Assembly (NCBI RefSeq): GCF_000348985.1
Contig: NC_035926.1
Span: forward strand, 310,001-374,000
DNA from: Huiozyma naganishii CBS 8797
Lineage: Eukaryota; Ascomycota; Saccharomycetes; Saccharomycetales; Saccharomycetaceae
Direction: 5' to 3'
DNA: 64,000 nucleotides
The notes under the pieces: model-generated
The model's database searches: none
Told to the model about the DNA's origin: nothing
Seen by the model: only the letters and a program-made list of their open reading frames with translations
Position numbers and translations under genes: made by a program
Shown: positions 1 to 10,157 of the stretch, piece by piece
Layout of the letters: each line of letters starts with the position of its first letter
Position numbering within the stretch: position 1 is the first letter of the stretch

Positions 1-621
1 CGGAAACACTGGCTCATTTGGGGGATAAGCTTTTGGCTTGGAGCTTTTAATGTAAATGGGTTGAGATTCACAAATGGGAACTATCGTTGAAGCGATTGAC
101 CTAGGGGTAGATGGTGTGTTTGCCATGGTGTTAATGGAAAGCGTACTAATGGCTTTGTCAGGGAATTCTGTAACCGTAGTTTCGGATCTTATTTTGATTA
201 CCTCGCTTTTGGACGAGGGCTTTGCAGCCGTTGGGATGACAGATGGCAGATTGGCGGTTGCGAGAGTAGAGAGTTTGGATCTAGGAGTTTCCGAACTAAA
301 CATACAACCCTTGCGGGGTTGATAAGTTCCTGATTCCTTATTCTCCTTTGTTAGGGCTTCACAATTTTTTCTCTCTTGTTCTTTAATCATGCTGTGTCTG
401 ATTAATTCCTGCTCATGCAGATAGGCAATAAGATCATCATTTGCTGCAATTTTGCCGTTGTTCACTTTTTGCAACAGGTCACAACAACAATGTGGGATAA
501 TGCCATTACAGATATTACAACCTGTTGGACGGACATAACATGAAATGTCCAGTTCAGGATCTTCTTTCTTTCTTTTTTGACCAGGATAACAAACCGTTCT
601 TTGACGGCTTTTCTGGTCTGC
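1..621 (-). pseudogene. Unidentified Cys-rich reading frame, cut by left window edge
   Basis: Read on the minus strand, a frame stays open for about 207 codons from just after a TAA at 622-624 to the window edge. It has no ATG near its beginning; the first internal ATGs lie at about 370 and 299. The predicted product starts basic (RQRTVCYPGQKRKK), has a Cys-rich stretch containing CYVRPTGCNICNGIIPHCCC, then a Lys/Glu-rich helical stretch, then a Ser/Thr/Pro-rich tail. Another frame upstream (689-462, minus) also looks protein-like, so the gene may be broken by a frameshift. I see no splice signals that would supply an upstream exon. The cysteines could bind zinc, but I do not recognise the family. 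It could be a 3' portion of a real gene continuing to the left, or a relic. Confidence 0.4.
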
Positions 622-1127
622 TTAAAAACTGAGGAAAACTTCATAACTAATCTAAAGGTGTGTCGCACTGTGATTTCTGGGTAGTACAAGTGGAGATCTG
701 TTTAAAAATAGAAATAATACTGGAAGGGAAGTGAATGGAAGCGTTCTTAAGAGTTAAATATGTTTGTGATCATTTAAAAAATGCCTTAATATTTTTAAAA
801 AATCAGCTTTTTGTGACACAAAAATGTTTAACCGCTTGAAAACAGAATAGTGCGAAATAGCAGCTCCTAATATATGGGGCTTTCCGCTGTGCTTTTTCTA
901 GCTCTATGTAATTTTTATGCAAGTTTGGGGAGCGTTTGATGTAATTTAAAGGAAACATCCGCCCATAACTTAGTTTCATTGTACTTTCTACAAGTATTAA
1001 GGATAGTAAACTGTTTGCATTTAGTTCAACTAGGTAACCTGTTCTGTTCTAGATCACACCCTCACAGCCTAGCAGAGCGTATACAATAAAGGTAAAAAAT
1101 ACAGCTGACAACTCTGTAGCTTATCTT
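622..1127. other. AT-rich non-coding stretch
   Basis: There is no convincing gene here. The sequence is AT-rich with short homopolymer runs and lies between the left-edge reading frame and an inverted LTR. A protein-like fragment of another frame (689-622, minus) may belong to the broken left-edge gene. Confidence 0.5.
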
Positions 1128-1318
1128 TGCAATAGAAGTTTGAGACTATGGACGTAAGTGAGCCATGAGTGGGACGGGTTCTCCTAGCAGACTGTGCGTG
1201 TCTGACGCAGGAAGCTTCTCCCAGATATGACGTGTATACGGGAAGTACATAAATTGCGGTGAGAGTCTATCACATTTTTATAAAAATAAGTAACCTAACA
1301 CTGTACGAATACTTGACA
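1128..1318 (-). repeat. Solo LTR, Ty3-like family, minus orientation
   Basis: Reverse-complemented, this 191-bp segment begins TGTCAAGTATTCGTACA and ends TTCTATTGCA, so it has TG...CA ends. It aligns over its whole length with 2020-2209 at roughly 80% identity by eye, including shared blocks such as GAGAAGCTTCC and CTCATGG. No clear 5-bp target duplication flanks it. It is best read as a solo LTR, or the only remaining end of a second copy, in the orientation opposite to the element at 2020-5276. Confidence 0.75.
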
Positions 1319-2019
1319 TCCCAATTCTGACAGGAGCGAAGTATCCGAATGATCAAGGAAATACCAAAAAACCTCAATACAACTATTGAAGATTGGTCTA
1401 GATATCTACTAGAAAGATAAGAGATGATTTACAAATGGTACATGATTATGCCTTACGTGTGATTGAGAACAAAATAAAATAAGATCAGATACAACTTGGT
1501 CTTCCCGTTTATGGTTGATAGAGATCTGCTGCGGCTCCTTCTTTACGAACGTTTGAAAATGGCATTATGGAAGCTGTGGGGTCAAATATTTTTAACCTGA
1601 TATATTCCTGCATGAACTTCTAGGTTGTAGAAGAGTTCTGCTTCATCTGGCTGATGAGGCCTGGAGTTCTATGCATTTGATTCTATGCAATGGATGCCTC
1701 ATAGAAAGGCTTGAGCAATAATTCCCAGTCAATCTCTGCCCCAATATATATATCGGATGTTTTCCGACACGAGAAGACTTTGTACCATCGATAATTTCTT
1801 GGTGATTTTCTCCGTGATATAGTTCCCAATGGGGACGTTCTCAGGTTTCATGAAGAGGTCGCCCAGGACGCTATTTTGTTATTTAATATTAGATCCGACA
1901 TTAAGAAACCCCTCTTAAAAAACTATCAACTATCACTCGAAGAGGAGGACTCTGAACTTAATTAAACTATAAGTAAATAAGATACTAATATCTTGAGACA
2001 GAACATGCCAGAAATGGAA
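1319..2019. other. Spacer between inverted LTRs, no gene seen
   Basis: These 700 bp separate the two inverted LTR copies. Short open stretches exist, for example one beginning near 1349, but they are interrupted within about 25 codons. I see no conserved Gag, zinc-knuckle or host-gene motif. The stretch could be decayed internal element sequence or host DNA. Confidence 0.4.
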
Positions 2020-2209
2020 TGTCAAGTATTCGTACAATGTTACATTACTTATCTTCTTATAAAAGAGGAAAAATTCTCATCGCAATTTATGTATTTCCCG
2101 TATATACTTCATATCGGGGAGAAGCTTCCGGCGTCGGGCACGCACCGTCTGCTGGGAGAACCCACCACACTCATGGTTCACTTATGTCTCCAGTTTCAAA
2201 CTTCTATCA
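2020..2209 (+). repeat. 5' LTR of the Ty3-like element
   Basis: This 190-bp segment starts TGTCAAGTATTCGTACA and ends CTTCTATCA. It is the plus-orientation counterpart of 1128-1318. An A/T-rich TATAAAA-like element lies at about 2059-2064. No recognisable initiator-tRNA primer-binding site follows it, so the downstream junction is decayed or uses another primer. Confidence 0.75.
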
Positions 2210-2639
2210 GAACAATACAAAGTTTGGGTTGAAATCTTCCTTGCCACCTCTTCCAGCTTCTGTTAGTATTTCAAACGAATTGCGTCCAGAGCATCCATTC
2301 CCAAGGTTTGGTCTTTCTCCTGTCCCATGGTTGAATTTCTTTAACCAATTCGTGAATAACCGTTCTCACCTCGTTTTTTTCTGGATCTGACCGATGCAAG
2401 TCGCGCAAACACTCTTCAACAGCAATGAGAGGTTTCTGTACAGCGTGCACTTGCGAGCGTTGTCGCGGGGATGTGGCGAACTGGGAGAAAACGAAACGGA
2501 AGAACAAAACTAGTAAGTTGCGTATTAACCATCTAGGTCTTGAGGATCCTGCGAAGTACGTCGATTTGAACATGGAATTGAACGGACGTATTTCCCTCCA
2601 CACGCGAGGAATCCGGTACTGAGTCAGAACCGGAAGTTC
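2210..2639. other. Decayed gag/leader region of the Ty3-like element
   Basis: The stretch occupies the place of a Gag gene but no frame is continuous, and I could not find the CX2CX4HX4C zinc knuckle. Short open frames exist on both strands (2425-2622 plus, 2271-2603 minus). None is recognisable. It is treated as decayed element sequence by position only. Confidence 0.4.
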
Positions 2640-5276
2640 TGAGTTCAGAATACGAGGTGAATATGTCGGAAACCGAATCGCTTACCGAGCATTCGGACCA
2701 GCGCCTTTAACTCCAGACTCGTACTGGACACAGGAGCAGATACCAATTTCACCTATGCGCCACACTGGAACAATAAAGAATCTTTGAGAATTGGTAAAAT
2801 TTTTGTGACTAAGATCGGTTGCCGATTTTGTGCACCTATCACGGTGTCACCAGCCTTCGGTATTTCGCGGATCTTGAGAATGCAAATACAATTATTAATT
2901 CAATTCAACTCTCAGAAATCTCCCCGTGGTTCTATGTTATTCCACAGAAACGGGCAAGTGCTATTCTCGGCAAGCCTTTATTACGCTCGTTGAAGTACAC
3001 CTTGCATCCGAACAAAGAGACTATTGAGATTCAGAACAAAGAAATAAATTTGGCTCATTATGATCAGGTATCTACTGCTCCTACCCTTTCGTACCTGTTT
3101 ACGATAACTACTCCGGATATTGGGCTTAAACTGAAACAAGACTTCCCTACTGTATTTGTCGATGGCTTTTCGGAGAAAGTTTTGCATAATTATGAGGCCA
3201 CTGTCCATTTAGTTGATTTCCCGTATAGAAAAGTGAAAGCGTACTTCTCTAGTGGTGAATTTAAAGAAGCGATTGGAATGTACATTGAACAATCGTTAGA
3301 AAACGGGTTACTTGAACCAATAAAATCTGATCAGTAGCTGTCAGCCCTGTTTACACCCAGACCAATTCCGCCAACCAACTCTATACTTGCTGAGTTGTCC
3401 CAGAAGACCATATTTTCTGCCATCGATATTAGGAAAGCCTATCAACAGCTGCCACTAAAAGGCAACTTTCTTGGTATTGTTACCGAATTGGGAATTTACA
3501 AATTTATTCGATTACCATATGGATTAGCTTCGGCACCTTATCGGTGGAGTGAGTTCCTTCAAGGCATTATAAGTAAAATTGAGACAACGACACACACCAG
3601 TGCGCGCTACTACTATGATGATATCATAGTTGCTTCCAGTAACTATACGGACATTTGGAAAGTACTTCGACAATTGTTCCAGCACTTAGCTGATGCTGGA
3701 CTAACAGTCAGTGAGGAGAAGATCCAGTAGGCACAATCAAAAATTGAGTTTTTGGGATATAGTATCTCTGAAATTAGGTACACTATTGATGCGGCCAAAC
3801 GGTGCACAATTGAACAGTGGAAAATACCGACCACTAAGAAAAGCACGAAACAGTATATTAGGTTTGTGAATTATCCACGTCATTTCATCCCGAAGGCCTC
3901 TCAACTGTTAGAACCTTTCTATGATTTCTCTAATGCTGCAAAACATGTGTAACCTACTCCTGAACAAGTTAAAGCAATGTTTACTAACTTCAACATAATT
4001 AGACGCTACATTATGGACGCAATAAAGCTTAAACCGTTCAACTCACAGGCACCGACGATGATTTTTACCGATGCCAGCTTCGAAGGAGTTGGCGCGATGG
4101 TTTGTCAACCAGAGACTATCAACGGTAGTACCCAATTACTTCCCATTGCTTTTTACTCAATTCGTTTTACGCCTAGACAGAAAAATTATGCTACAGTGGA
4201 AAGAGAACTTTGGGCTGTACTCTATACCTTAGAGAAAGCTCGGCTCTTTTTATTGCCTGAAATCATTGTATATGCGGACAATACCAGTATCGTTAGCATA
4301 GGCAGATCTGAAAAGCACACAACGAACAGATTAACGAAGTATATTGAGCTTCTTCACGCCTACCGAATAACCTGGAAACATATACCTGGTGTGAAGAATG
4401 TGGTAGCCGACTACCTCTTTCGCGAATGTTTGATAGATAAGCCTTTTCTATCTGACCAAACTTTTGATGAACATGCAACATTCGTGGAGGTAAACGCAGT
4501 TGAGACTACACCAGTAGTGGAACCTGAACCTGATGAGGAAAACCCTGCCGCAAAAACTCAAGATAGTGGACAATTGGAACCTAATTCTGACGATATATCC
4601 ACTGCTGATGATGATTCCGAGATCATATACCGACGACCGCAAGACCTGCCTTGGACCGCAGTACTTTCTCTGAAACGGATCTTCATGGAGAAACTTGACG
4701 TACTACGCCAACTGGCACAAGTGGTTCGTCATTTTACATGCATCAGTGACACTTTGAACTACGTGGACGGTACTGTATTGTATTATATTATCACTGACAA
4801 TGATTACTTACAACGTGCCACAACTTTGCACAACCGATTTCACGCGTCTCATCGTGCATTGAAACAAATGATGTTTAAAAAAAAATGGTGGAATCCAAAT
4901 TCAGATCTGCTAATGCTGGACATCATACGCCACTGTTCACAATGTGAGGCTTACCAGAAGATTCACAACCTTCCTGCGGAACTACCTCCTATTGCTAAGG
5001 TACCATTATTCACGCGTTGGAATTTTGACTTTGCCGGACCGTGCTTATTAGATGAGCGAGCGAAGTACTTCATAATTGCTGCGGAATACGTGTCGAAACT
5101 TTGTGATAACGGAATCTTGTGAAACCCAACATACGAACGTGGTGTTGTGTATGATCTTTAATATCCTATCACCTTTCGTTAAACCGAAGAAGATAGTATT
5201 CGATAATGGACCAGTATTCAACTCCAAAATACTGGTCACTGACGGGATTCATCATCATAGGGCAATACACATATAA
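2640..5276 (+). pseudogene. Ty3/Gypsy pol pseudogene (PR-RT-RNaseH-IN)
   Basis: An aspartic-protease active site LVLDTGADTNF lies near 2720-2745. After a frameshift before about 2820, the protease-RT linker and RT follow, with the YYDDI catalytic box near 3610-3625. RNase H shows TDASFEGVGAMV (from ~4070), ERELWAVLYTLEKA and VADYLFRE. The integrase zinc-binding HH-CC region (HNRFHASH...CSQC) lies at about 4831-4946, followed by the WNFDFAGP start of the catalytic core. A second core motif, FDNGPVFNS, is in another frame near 5200-5226. In-frame stops occur at 3335-3337 (TAG), 3728-3730 (TAG), 3950-3952 (TAA) and 5120-5122 (TGA), with at least three frameshifts. Domain motifs remain very readable, suggesting inactivation that is not ancient. 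Confidence 0.9.
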
Positions 5277-5574
5277 AAGCTGTATCGGCTTCTCTAAACA
5301 GATTTATGTAGTGTACCTAATAATATCAAGAAATTTCTTTAAATGTATTTTTCAGTGAAGAATATCGTTGTGAAAACTTTCCATTTTTATGTGGGACAAA
5401 AATGTACTTATCTTAAGAACAAATATAGGGTTTGGACCTATTGTTTCCAAAGATTAAACATAAAAACGTTACAACGTTTGTTTTCGCTGTCCAAAATTCT
5501 CTCTTTGGCACGATCACGCACCTAAATGTTTGATTTATTTTGAACCCATTTAATACAGCCTTACACCATTATAT
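5277..5574. other. Gap between Ty3-like relic and tRNA-His
   Basis: The roughly 300 bp are AT-rich with no gene. I looked for a 3' LTR matching 2020-2209 in either orientation and found only short chance matches, such as ATTTATGTA near 5302. The 3' end of the element has been deleted or has diverged beyond recognition by eye. Confidence 0.5.
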
Positions 5575-5646
5575 GCCATTTTAGTATAGTGGTTAGTACA
5601 CATCGTTGTGGCCGATGAAACCCAGGTTCGATTCTTGGAAATGGCA
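5575..5646 (+). tRNA. tRNA-His (anticodon GUG)
   Basis: The sequence folds as a tRNA. The acceptor stem GCCATTT (5575-5581) pairs perfectly with AAATGGC (5639-5645). The anticodon stem is CATCG/CGATG (5601-5605 and 5613-5617) around loop TTGTGGC, with anticodon GTG at 5608-5610. The B-box/T-arm contains GGTTCGATTC. It closely matches yeast tRNA-His as I recall it. In S. cerevisiae a tRNA-His gene also sits beside CHO1 on chromosome V, so position and identity are conserved. There is no intron. It is a likely landing site for the Ty3-like element to its left. Confidence 0.95.
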
Positions 5647-5740
5647 TTATTTTTTGGCCGTATCATTCAGGTAGGTTTGATGTAGATATGCCTATAGACA
5701 GGTGAGCTAAATATTTGTGCTTTGTGAATCCCTTCGGGGA

Positions 5741-6586
5741 TCATAATTTGGGGACCTTCAAACTTTTTGAGATGAAAGCACAACCATGCAAAAAGAAAAC
5801 GAAAACCAGAGGGTGAAACTCAAAGTACTTCCCTTCTCTTATAATCCCAAGCGGCAGAGCCGTGGAGATACGTTCGAAATAAACCAAAGTTGCCATCCCA
5901 GCAACCAAGAATAAGCTTGTTGGAATTGGTAACCCTTCAAAGTACCGTGATTTTCCTGTAATATCTTTGGGAATCTGATTCACCGTGACGTTAAACCTTG
6001 CGAGTCTTGTGAGTCCGCAAAGGACAAAGAACGACAAGAAAAATACATCGAGCGTTGTTTGGAAACCAATAGCAAAGGCAACAGAGGCGGGAGCAATTCC
6101 AAATGAGACCAGATCTGCTAGTGAATCTAATTCCTGGCCCATTAGCGAGGCTCTGTTTCTTAGTCTGGCAACTTTACCATCAAGCACGTCAAAGCACATT
6201 CCGAGGAAGATAAATAAATGGGCTCTCTGAACGTATCGATCTTTTCCAGTTAATGTAAATCGTAAACAACTAATTATGGCATAATATCCGGAAAATCCGT
6301 TCATAAGAGTAACGCAGTCGGCAAGATGTAGGTTTCTAATCATATTGAAATGGTATTCATCGCTCGTAAATTTCAAGATATCGTCACCGTTGGGAGGAGG
6401 TAGTGGCGATCCTTCCAAACAAAATAATGAAGAAGACTTTCTACTCAACAAATATGGCGGCTCACCAGCTGTTCCTTCCTCCCCTTCACTATCTAGTTCC
6501 TCAGATCTAACCTCAGAAACTTCTGCGCCCCCATCTGTGTAGTTTTCTGGGTTCCTGTTAGTTGTAAGAAGCGGTTCCACACTCAT
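5741..6586 (-). CDS. CHO1: Phosphatidylserine synthase
   Basis: CDP-diacylglycerol-serine O-phosphatidyltransferase makes phosphatidylserine from CDP-DAG and serine in the ER membrane, the first step of the de novo PS-PE-PC route. The 281-residue product carries the CDP-alcohol phosphotransferase signature DG-x2-AR-x8-G-x3-D-x3-D (from D136; DGKVARLRNR...GQELDSLAD). It has several hydrophobic segments and an acidic, disordered N-terminus, and is close to the 276 aa of S. cerevisiae. The first ATG in frame is at 6586; the frame opens slightly upstream without an ATG. The KFTSDEYHF and NGFSGYY blocks match Cho1. It is first in the CHO1-GAL83-MIG3 run, all on the minus strand. I did not recognise a UAS-INO element upstream. 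Confidence 0.96.
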   Translation of the reverse strand: MSVEPLLTTNRNPENYTDGGAEVSEVRSEELDSEGEEGTAGEPPYLLSRKSSSLFCLEGSPLPPPNGDDILKFTSDEYHFNMIRNLHLADCVTLMNGFSGYYAIISCLRFTLTGKDRYVQRAHLFIFLGMCFDVLDGKVARLRNRASLMGQELDSLADLVSFGIAPASVAFAIGFQTTLDVFFLSFFVLCGLTRLARFNVTVNQIPKDITGKSRYFEGLPIPTSLFLVAGMATLVYFERISTALPLGIIREGKYFEFHPLVFVFFLHGCAFISKSLKVPKL

Positions 6587-7053
6587 ATCACACGTAGCCT
6601 TCAAGGTGACCCTCTAGTTAAATACAACTGTTTAAAAGCGGTCTGTTTCCAGTAGACAAGTTTCTAAATTGCGGAGTTCGTTATATACTGCAAGTATCCT
6701 TCCGGAGTTACACATTAATAAGATCTGGGGAAGCCTAAAAAAGGCGTACAATAAGGGAAGAAAAAAAGAAAAAAAAACGCGTCGAGTGGGGGTCATGATG
6801 AGAGATACAGCTCGAGTAACGTTCTTGCGATGATTCACCAGGGGGTTGCATGCCTTGGCCAACTCGATAAAATAGGTCACATTAAGTTATTAATTCATAC
6901 GTTATTTATAATTAGCTTTGTATATCTATAAAAAAACTGGGAACTCTGTTTACGGTCGATCGAAGGAATTGGGAGACGGAGAACGCTCCCTTCCGACGAG
7001 AGAACTAAGAGTCTTGTATAAAATGAAGAAGATTTCGGTTCCCTGTTTGTCGC
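6587..7053. promoter_or_regulatory. CHO1 promoter / GAL83 3' flank
   Basis: This 467-bp spacer separates the CHO1 start from the GAL83 stop. It is A/T-rich, with an A-rich tract near 6761-6778. No tRNA, snoRNA or further gene was seen. An ATGATGA string at 6795-6801 has no matching D box. Confidence 0.5.
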
Positions 7054-8325
7054 TTATTGCAAAGGCGCATACAGAATCTGAGTTGCATACTTTTGCTTGT
7101 ACCTTACGATAGATGCAACACATAGAGTATTGTGTTTGATACTGCTTGTAGCCAAATGGTTCAGGATCACATGGTTTGGAATCGGTAAAGCGCCGGAATT
7201 ATTCTCGTTACTTTCGCCCTGCAAACTTGAGTAGCTGTTTAATATAACGTTTTCCAAATGGGGTGGTAATTGAGGGGGTGTCAACCACGCCATATTTTGG
7301 TGGTTATTCTGCTGTTGGTCCAGTGTCAAATAGTACTGTTCCATAACTGCAGGATCTGTGAAGACCGCTGGTATGTCACGAGTGAAAACAAGACTGGGTT
7401 TTGAGGGTGTTTCGTCGTGGAATCTAGTGTAACCACCCCCCATGTCATCCGGCTCTTGTTCGATCTCAAAGGCGATTCTGGAACGAGCGCTCATAGGCGT
7501 TTTCCTGGTAGCTGAAGGATACGTAGCAGTATCTCGATCTTGAGCTGGCAAGCCCATTTGCTCGTCGTTCCATTGTTGGTCATTAATTTCGTTCTGCGTT
7601 TGACCCAGCTGGGGGGCAGCTGGTGGAGCAACGACCTCTAAATAGTTAACAAAGTTACCCATTTGGTCTGTAGCGGTTGGCAAGTAGTCACTGAATCGCA
7701 GCTCATTATCCACAATAAATCTGAATTTGTGGGTACCTGGTGGCAGTTGCAATTTGACGTGCAACACGCTAGGCTTACCTGGAAGGGGCACCAACCCGAT
7801 CATCTTTCTCCAGCCTGTGAATGAACCAGTAACGTACGCCTTTGTACCGCCTTGCTGCCAAATAATATCCACAGGGACCATGACGTTACCACTGGATTGC
7901 TTCGATGACGACTGCTGCTGCTGCTGCTGTGGATCGACCATCCGGTCATTCGCAACGTTGCCTCCAGAAACCTCCATAGCAGCTTGATCAACCAGCTGTT
8001 CATCTTTAGCAGGGTCCATCGTAGAGCTTCCGCTCTCGCTCGTGCTGCTACTTACAGTACTTTCGTTATCAGAATCCGAGATATGTTCGTGGTGGTCTGC
8101 GTAAGGTGGTATCTCGTCTTCGTCGTCAAATATGAGGGTAGACCTCGACCTTTGCCTTCCAACCATTAGCTGAGGCTCAATCTCGTTTGCTTCATCCACG
8201 TTCATTTCAGAGAAGCTCTTTGTTAGGGATGCGGTGTTATTGTTGGGTACGGTACCACTACTTTGTTCATCTGCGGCATCGTTGACATCTAACATCGAAT
8301 GATCTTTATTCTCCATGTCTTCCAT
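7054..8325 (-). CDS. GAL83: Snf1/AMPK complex beta subunit Gal83
   Basis: This is a beta subunit of the Snf1 kinase (yeast AMPK) that bridges the kinase and Snf4 and steers the complex to its site of action, nuclear for Gal83. The 423-aa product has a disordered acidic N-terminus with a short poly-Gln run and a CBM48 glycogen-binding domain at about 150-235 (IIWQQGG, VTGSFTGWRKMIGL, PPGTHKFRFIVDNE). The C-terminal ASC domain, about 330-423, binds kinase and gamma subunit. The start is placed at the first ATG (8325). The N-terminal ENKDxSMLDVxDAA motif resembles Gal83 rather than Sip2, and the CHO1/MIG3 neighbours match YER027C. S. cerevisiae also keeps the duplicate pair SIP2-MIG2. Confidence 0.93.
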   Translation of the reverse strand: MEDMENKDHSMLDVNDAADEQSSGTVPNNNTASLTKSFSEMNVDEANEIEPQLMVGRQRSRSTLIFDDEDEIPPYADHHEHISDSDNESTVSSSTSESGSSTMDPAKDEQLVDQAAMEVSGGNVANDRMVDPQQQQQQSSSKQSSGNVMVPVDIIWQQGGTKAYVTGSFTGWRKMIGLVPLPGKPSVLHVKLQLPPGTHKFRFIVDNELRFSDYLPTATDQMGNFVNYLEVVAPPAAPQLGQTQNEINDQQWNDEQMGLPAQDRDTATYPSATRKTPMSARSRIAFEIEQEPDDMGGGYTRFHDETPSKPSLVFTRDIPAVFTDPAVMEQYYLTLDQQQNNHQNMAWLTPPQLPPHLENVILNSYSSLQGESNENNSGALPIPNHVILNHLATSSIKHNTLCVASIVRYKQKYATQILYAPLQ

Positions 8326-9140
8326 TAGCAAAAAGGAAAACCTTTATTGGGTATGTATCTCTCTCGATATATCTTTGAGGAAGGAAGTATAATCAAACCC
8401 AAGCGCACTTTCAGATGCACTTGAAGAGGGTCAAAGATTGTAAAACAAAGAAACCGTCAAAGGGAAGTGAAAAAAAACCAAGCAAACAAACAGAATCCAA
8501 TTGCAAAACCAGGAAACCTTTGTTGCCAGACCAAGAACACAAACGACAGTTACAGTATTTTACTGACCCACAAACTACCTCCAGCAAAGCGAGCCAGGAA
8601 CAATCTCAAAGCTATCTTAGTTGAGTTAATAACATTTCTACAGCACACAGTTTCAAATTGCACGTTTTTTTTTTTCCTTCTTCCGTCACAAGAGAACAGC
8701 ACAGGCAGCAATGACCAAAACCAAAAAACTAAACAAAAAAAATTATTACTACTACTGACATACTTTAGACAAGACCCCACAACAGTTGTTGGACCCGTGG
8801 AAGGCGATCATCTCGTACGGAGTGTTCCAATACGGTGACAGAACCGCTCTCCTGCAAGCAATAATTTTTATGTTGGTTTTCCAACAGTCAGCCTTCTATG
8901 CAAGTGCGCATCCTGTGCCGGGATTGTTGTTCGCATCTGACAGTTGTGTGAGGCATCTATGCTGGGGCGATATAATGGTTCTGCTGTTGTCTTATTATTT
9001 TTGCGCTCCGTAAAGTATCCGGCAACTAAATCAGATTATCTTGTAGATATAAGAGGTCGAAGCAAGGTTTTTTTTTCTCTTTTTCTGTATACATTGAACA
9101 GTTAATATTCACCATCCTTGATTATTAATTAATACTAATA
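8326..9140. promoter_or_regulatory. GAL83 promoter / MIG3 3' region
   Basis: The 815 bp between GAL83 and MIG3 hold A- and T-rich tracts (e.g. 8665-8676) but no recognisable gene. Two short plus-strand frames (8415-8624 and 8786-9013) lack conserved features and are probably chance. Confidence 0.5.
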
Positions 9141-10157
9141 TTATATGGAGATTTCAGCGGAGCGATCATACGCCTCAATTTGCTGCAGCATGGCTTCCAT
9201 CGATGGCAGTGACACCTGCTTTCTTGGTACATCTGAACTCTCATCCTTTGGGGTCGAATGGAATGCAACCTTCCCGTTCGTCTTGTACAGAAGAGACGGG
9301 GTGGCTAGCGAATCGCCGTTGCCGTTATATAGGAGCGTAGACATCGATGTGACACTACTAGACGCTGAGACACTCTTCAGCGCGGCCTTTGGAAAGAGTG
9401 GAGAAGAAGCAGTCGATGAATGCCGCGAAGAATTCACGGTGCTTATACTTGGTAAAGTTCTGGCTGACATCGAGTCGCTATTGGATGTTGCGCCGTCGGA
9501 AACGGGCGATGAAGAACCGCTCCACTGGTTATTGATGCGGTCGATACTTACCGCACTGGCAACACGCGATGGGGGTGTAAGCATGCTATTGTTGGGCATA
9601 TTCGATTTTTGGTAACTGGTGGCACCCAGTACAGGTGTGGGTCCTCCCGTCACTGAACTCTTCCAGTTATATATATGCGAGACAGCTGGCAAATGACTCG
9701 ACGACCGTCTTTGTATTATTGGTATCGTAACAGCCGTCTTTCGCAGTTCAGCTGGTTCTGTCTTGGCATTATTATTGGTACACTTTCCGGGAGAAGAGGT
9801 AGATTTGGCATCTGTCTCACTCTTTGGCTTTACACTCTTTGGTGTGCCGCGCATGTTGGTAGGCCGCCCAGCTTTCCTCGTCACCTGCTTAGGTGCCGTA
9901 GAGCGTTTTTTCTCCAAGCGTTTGATAGTGGCGGTGCTCAAAAAGTTACCATGTATCTTTGAATGTCTCTTTAGCTCATCAGTCCTGCTGAAGCTTTTTG
10001 GACAATCCGGGAAACTACATTTGTAAGGCTTTTCGCCAGTATGTGTTCTCACGTGTCTCTTCTTATGTTCCAATCTGTGGAACCCTCTTTGACACAGGGG
10101 ACATTTGAATGGTCTAGTGTTATTATCTAGAGGGAAAGAAGTTTGAACAGTAGTCAT
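9141..10157 (-). CDS. MIG3: Mig-family C2H2 zinc-finger repressor (Mig3-type)
   Basis: This DNA-binding repressor belongs to the Mig1/Mig2/Mig3 family, which silences genes for alternative carbon use when glucose is present. Two adjacent C2H2 fingers lie at about residues 17-70 (CPLC...H...[10 protein letters not shown] linker, C...C...H...H), including the family-typical [16 protein letters not shown]. The remaining ~270 residues are Ser/Thr-rich, low-complexity and basic just after the fingers, as usual for the Mig family. The start is an ATG with the fingers near the N-terminus; length is 338 aa. Neighbouring GAL83 and CHO1 identify it as the YER028C orthologue, though it could equally be called the MIG2/MIG3 ancestral type. 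The upstream region holds C-rich motifs resembling Mig sites. Confidence 0.9.
   Translation of the reverse strand: MTTVQTSFPLDNNTRPFKCPLCQRGFHRLEHKKRHVRTHTGEKPYKCSFPDCPKSFSRTDELKRHSKIHGNFLSTATIKRLEKKRSTAPKQVTRKAGRPTNMRGTPKSVKPKSETDAKSTSSPGKCTNNNAKTEPAELRKTAVTIPIIQRRSSSHLPAVSHIYNWKSSVTGGPTPVLGATSYQKSNMPNNSMLTPPSRVASAVSIDRINNQWSGSSSPVSDGATSNSDSMSARTLPSISTVNSSRHSSTASSPLFPKAALKSVSASSSVTSMSTLLYNGNGDSLATPSLLYKTNGKVAFHSTPKDESSDVPRKQVSLPSMEAMLQQIEAYDRSAEISI

Larger units (their letters stand above)
2020..5276 (+). mobile_element. Degenerate Ty3/Gypsy-type LTR retrotransposon
   Basis: The element has a 5' LTR (2020-2209), a poorly preserved gag region, then protease, reverse transcriptase, RNase H and integrase in the order typical of Ty3/Gypsy (Metaviridae). 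Sequence resembling integrase ends near 5276, and I found no 3' LTR before the tRNA gene at 5575. Ty3 integrates just upstream of Pol III-transcribed tRNA genes, and this relic lies about 300 bp upstream of tRNA-His, as expected for such targeting. Multiple stops and frameshifts show it cannot make its proteins. Confidence 0.85.

Noticed and set aside
2271..2603. 110-codon minus-strand frame inside the Ty3-like leader
   Set aside because: It looks somewhat protein-like but lies in the element's gag region, on the opposite strand, and matches nothing I recognise.
5277..5574. Possible 3' LTR of the Ty3-like element
   Set aside because: Only 9-bp-scale matches to 2020-2209 could be found in either orientation, which is not enough to call an LTR.
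6795..6801. ATGATGA as a snoRNA C box
   Set aside because: No CTGA box D and no terminal stem occur within a suitable distance. The same applies to GATGATGA near 50573 and ATGATGA near 62811.
8415..9013. Two short plus-strand frames between GAL83 and MIG3
   Set aside because: Composition is low-complexity Lys/Ser or hydrophobic without domain features, and no counterpart is known in this syntenic gap.
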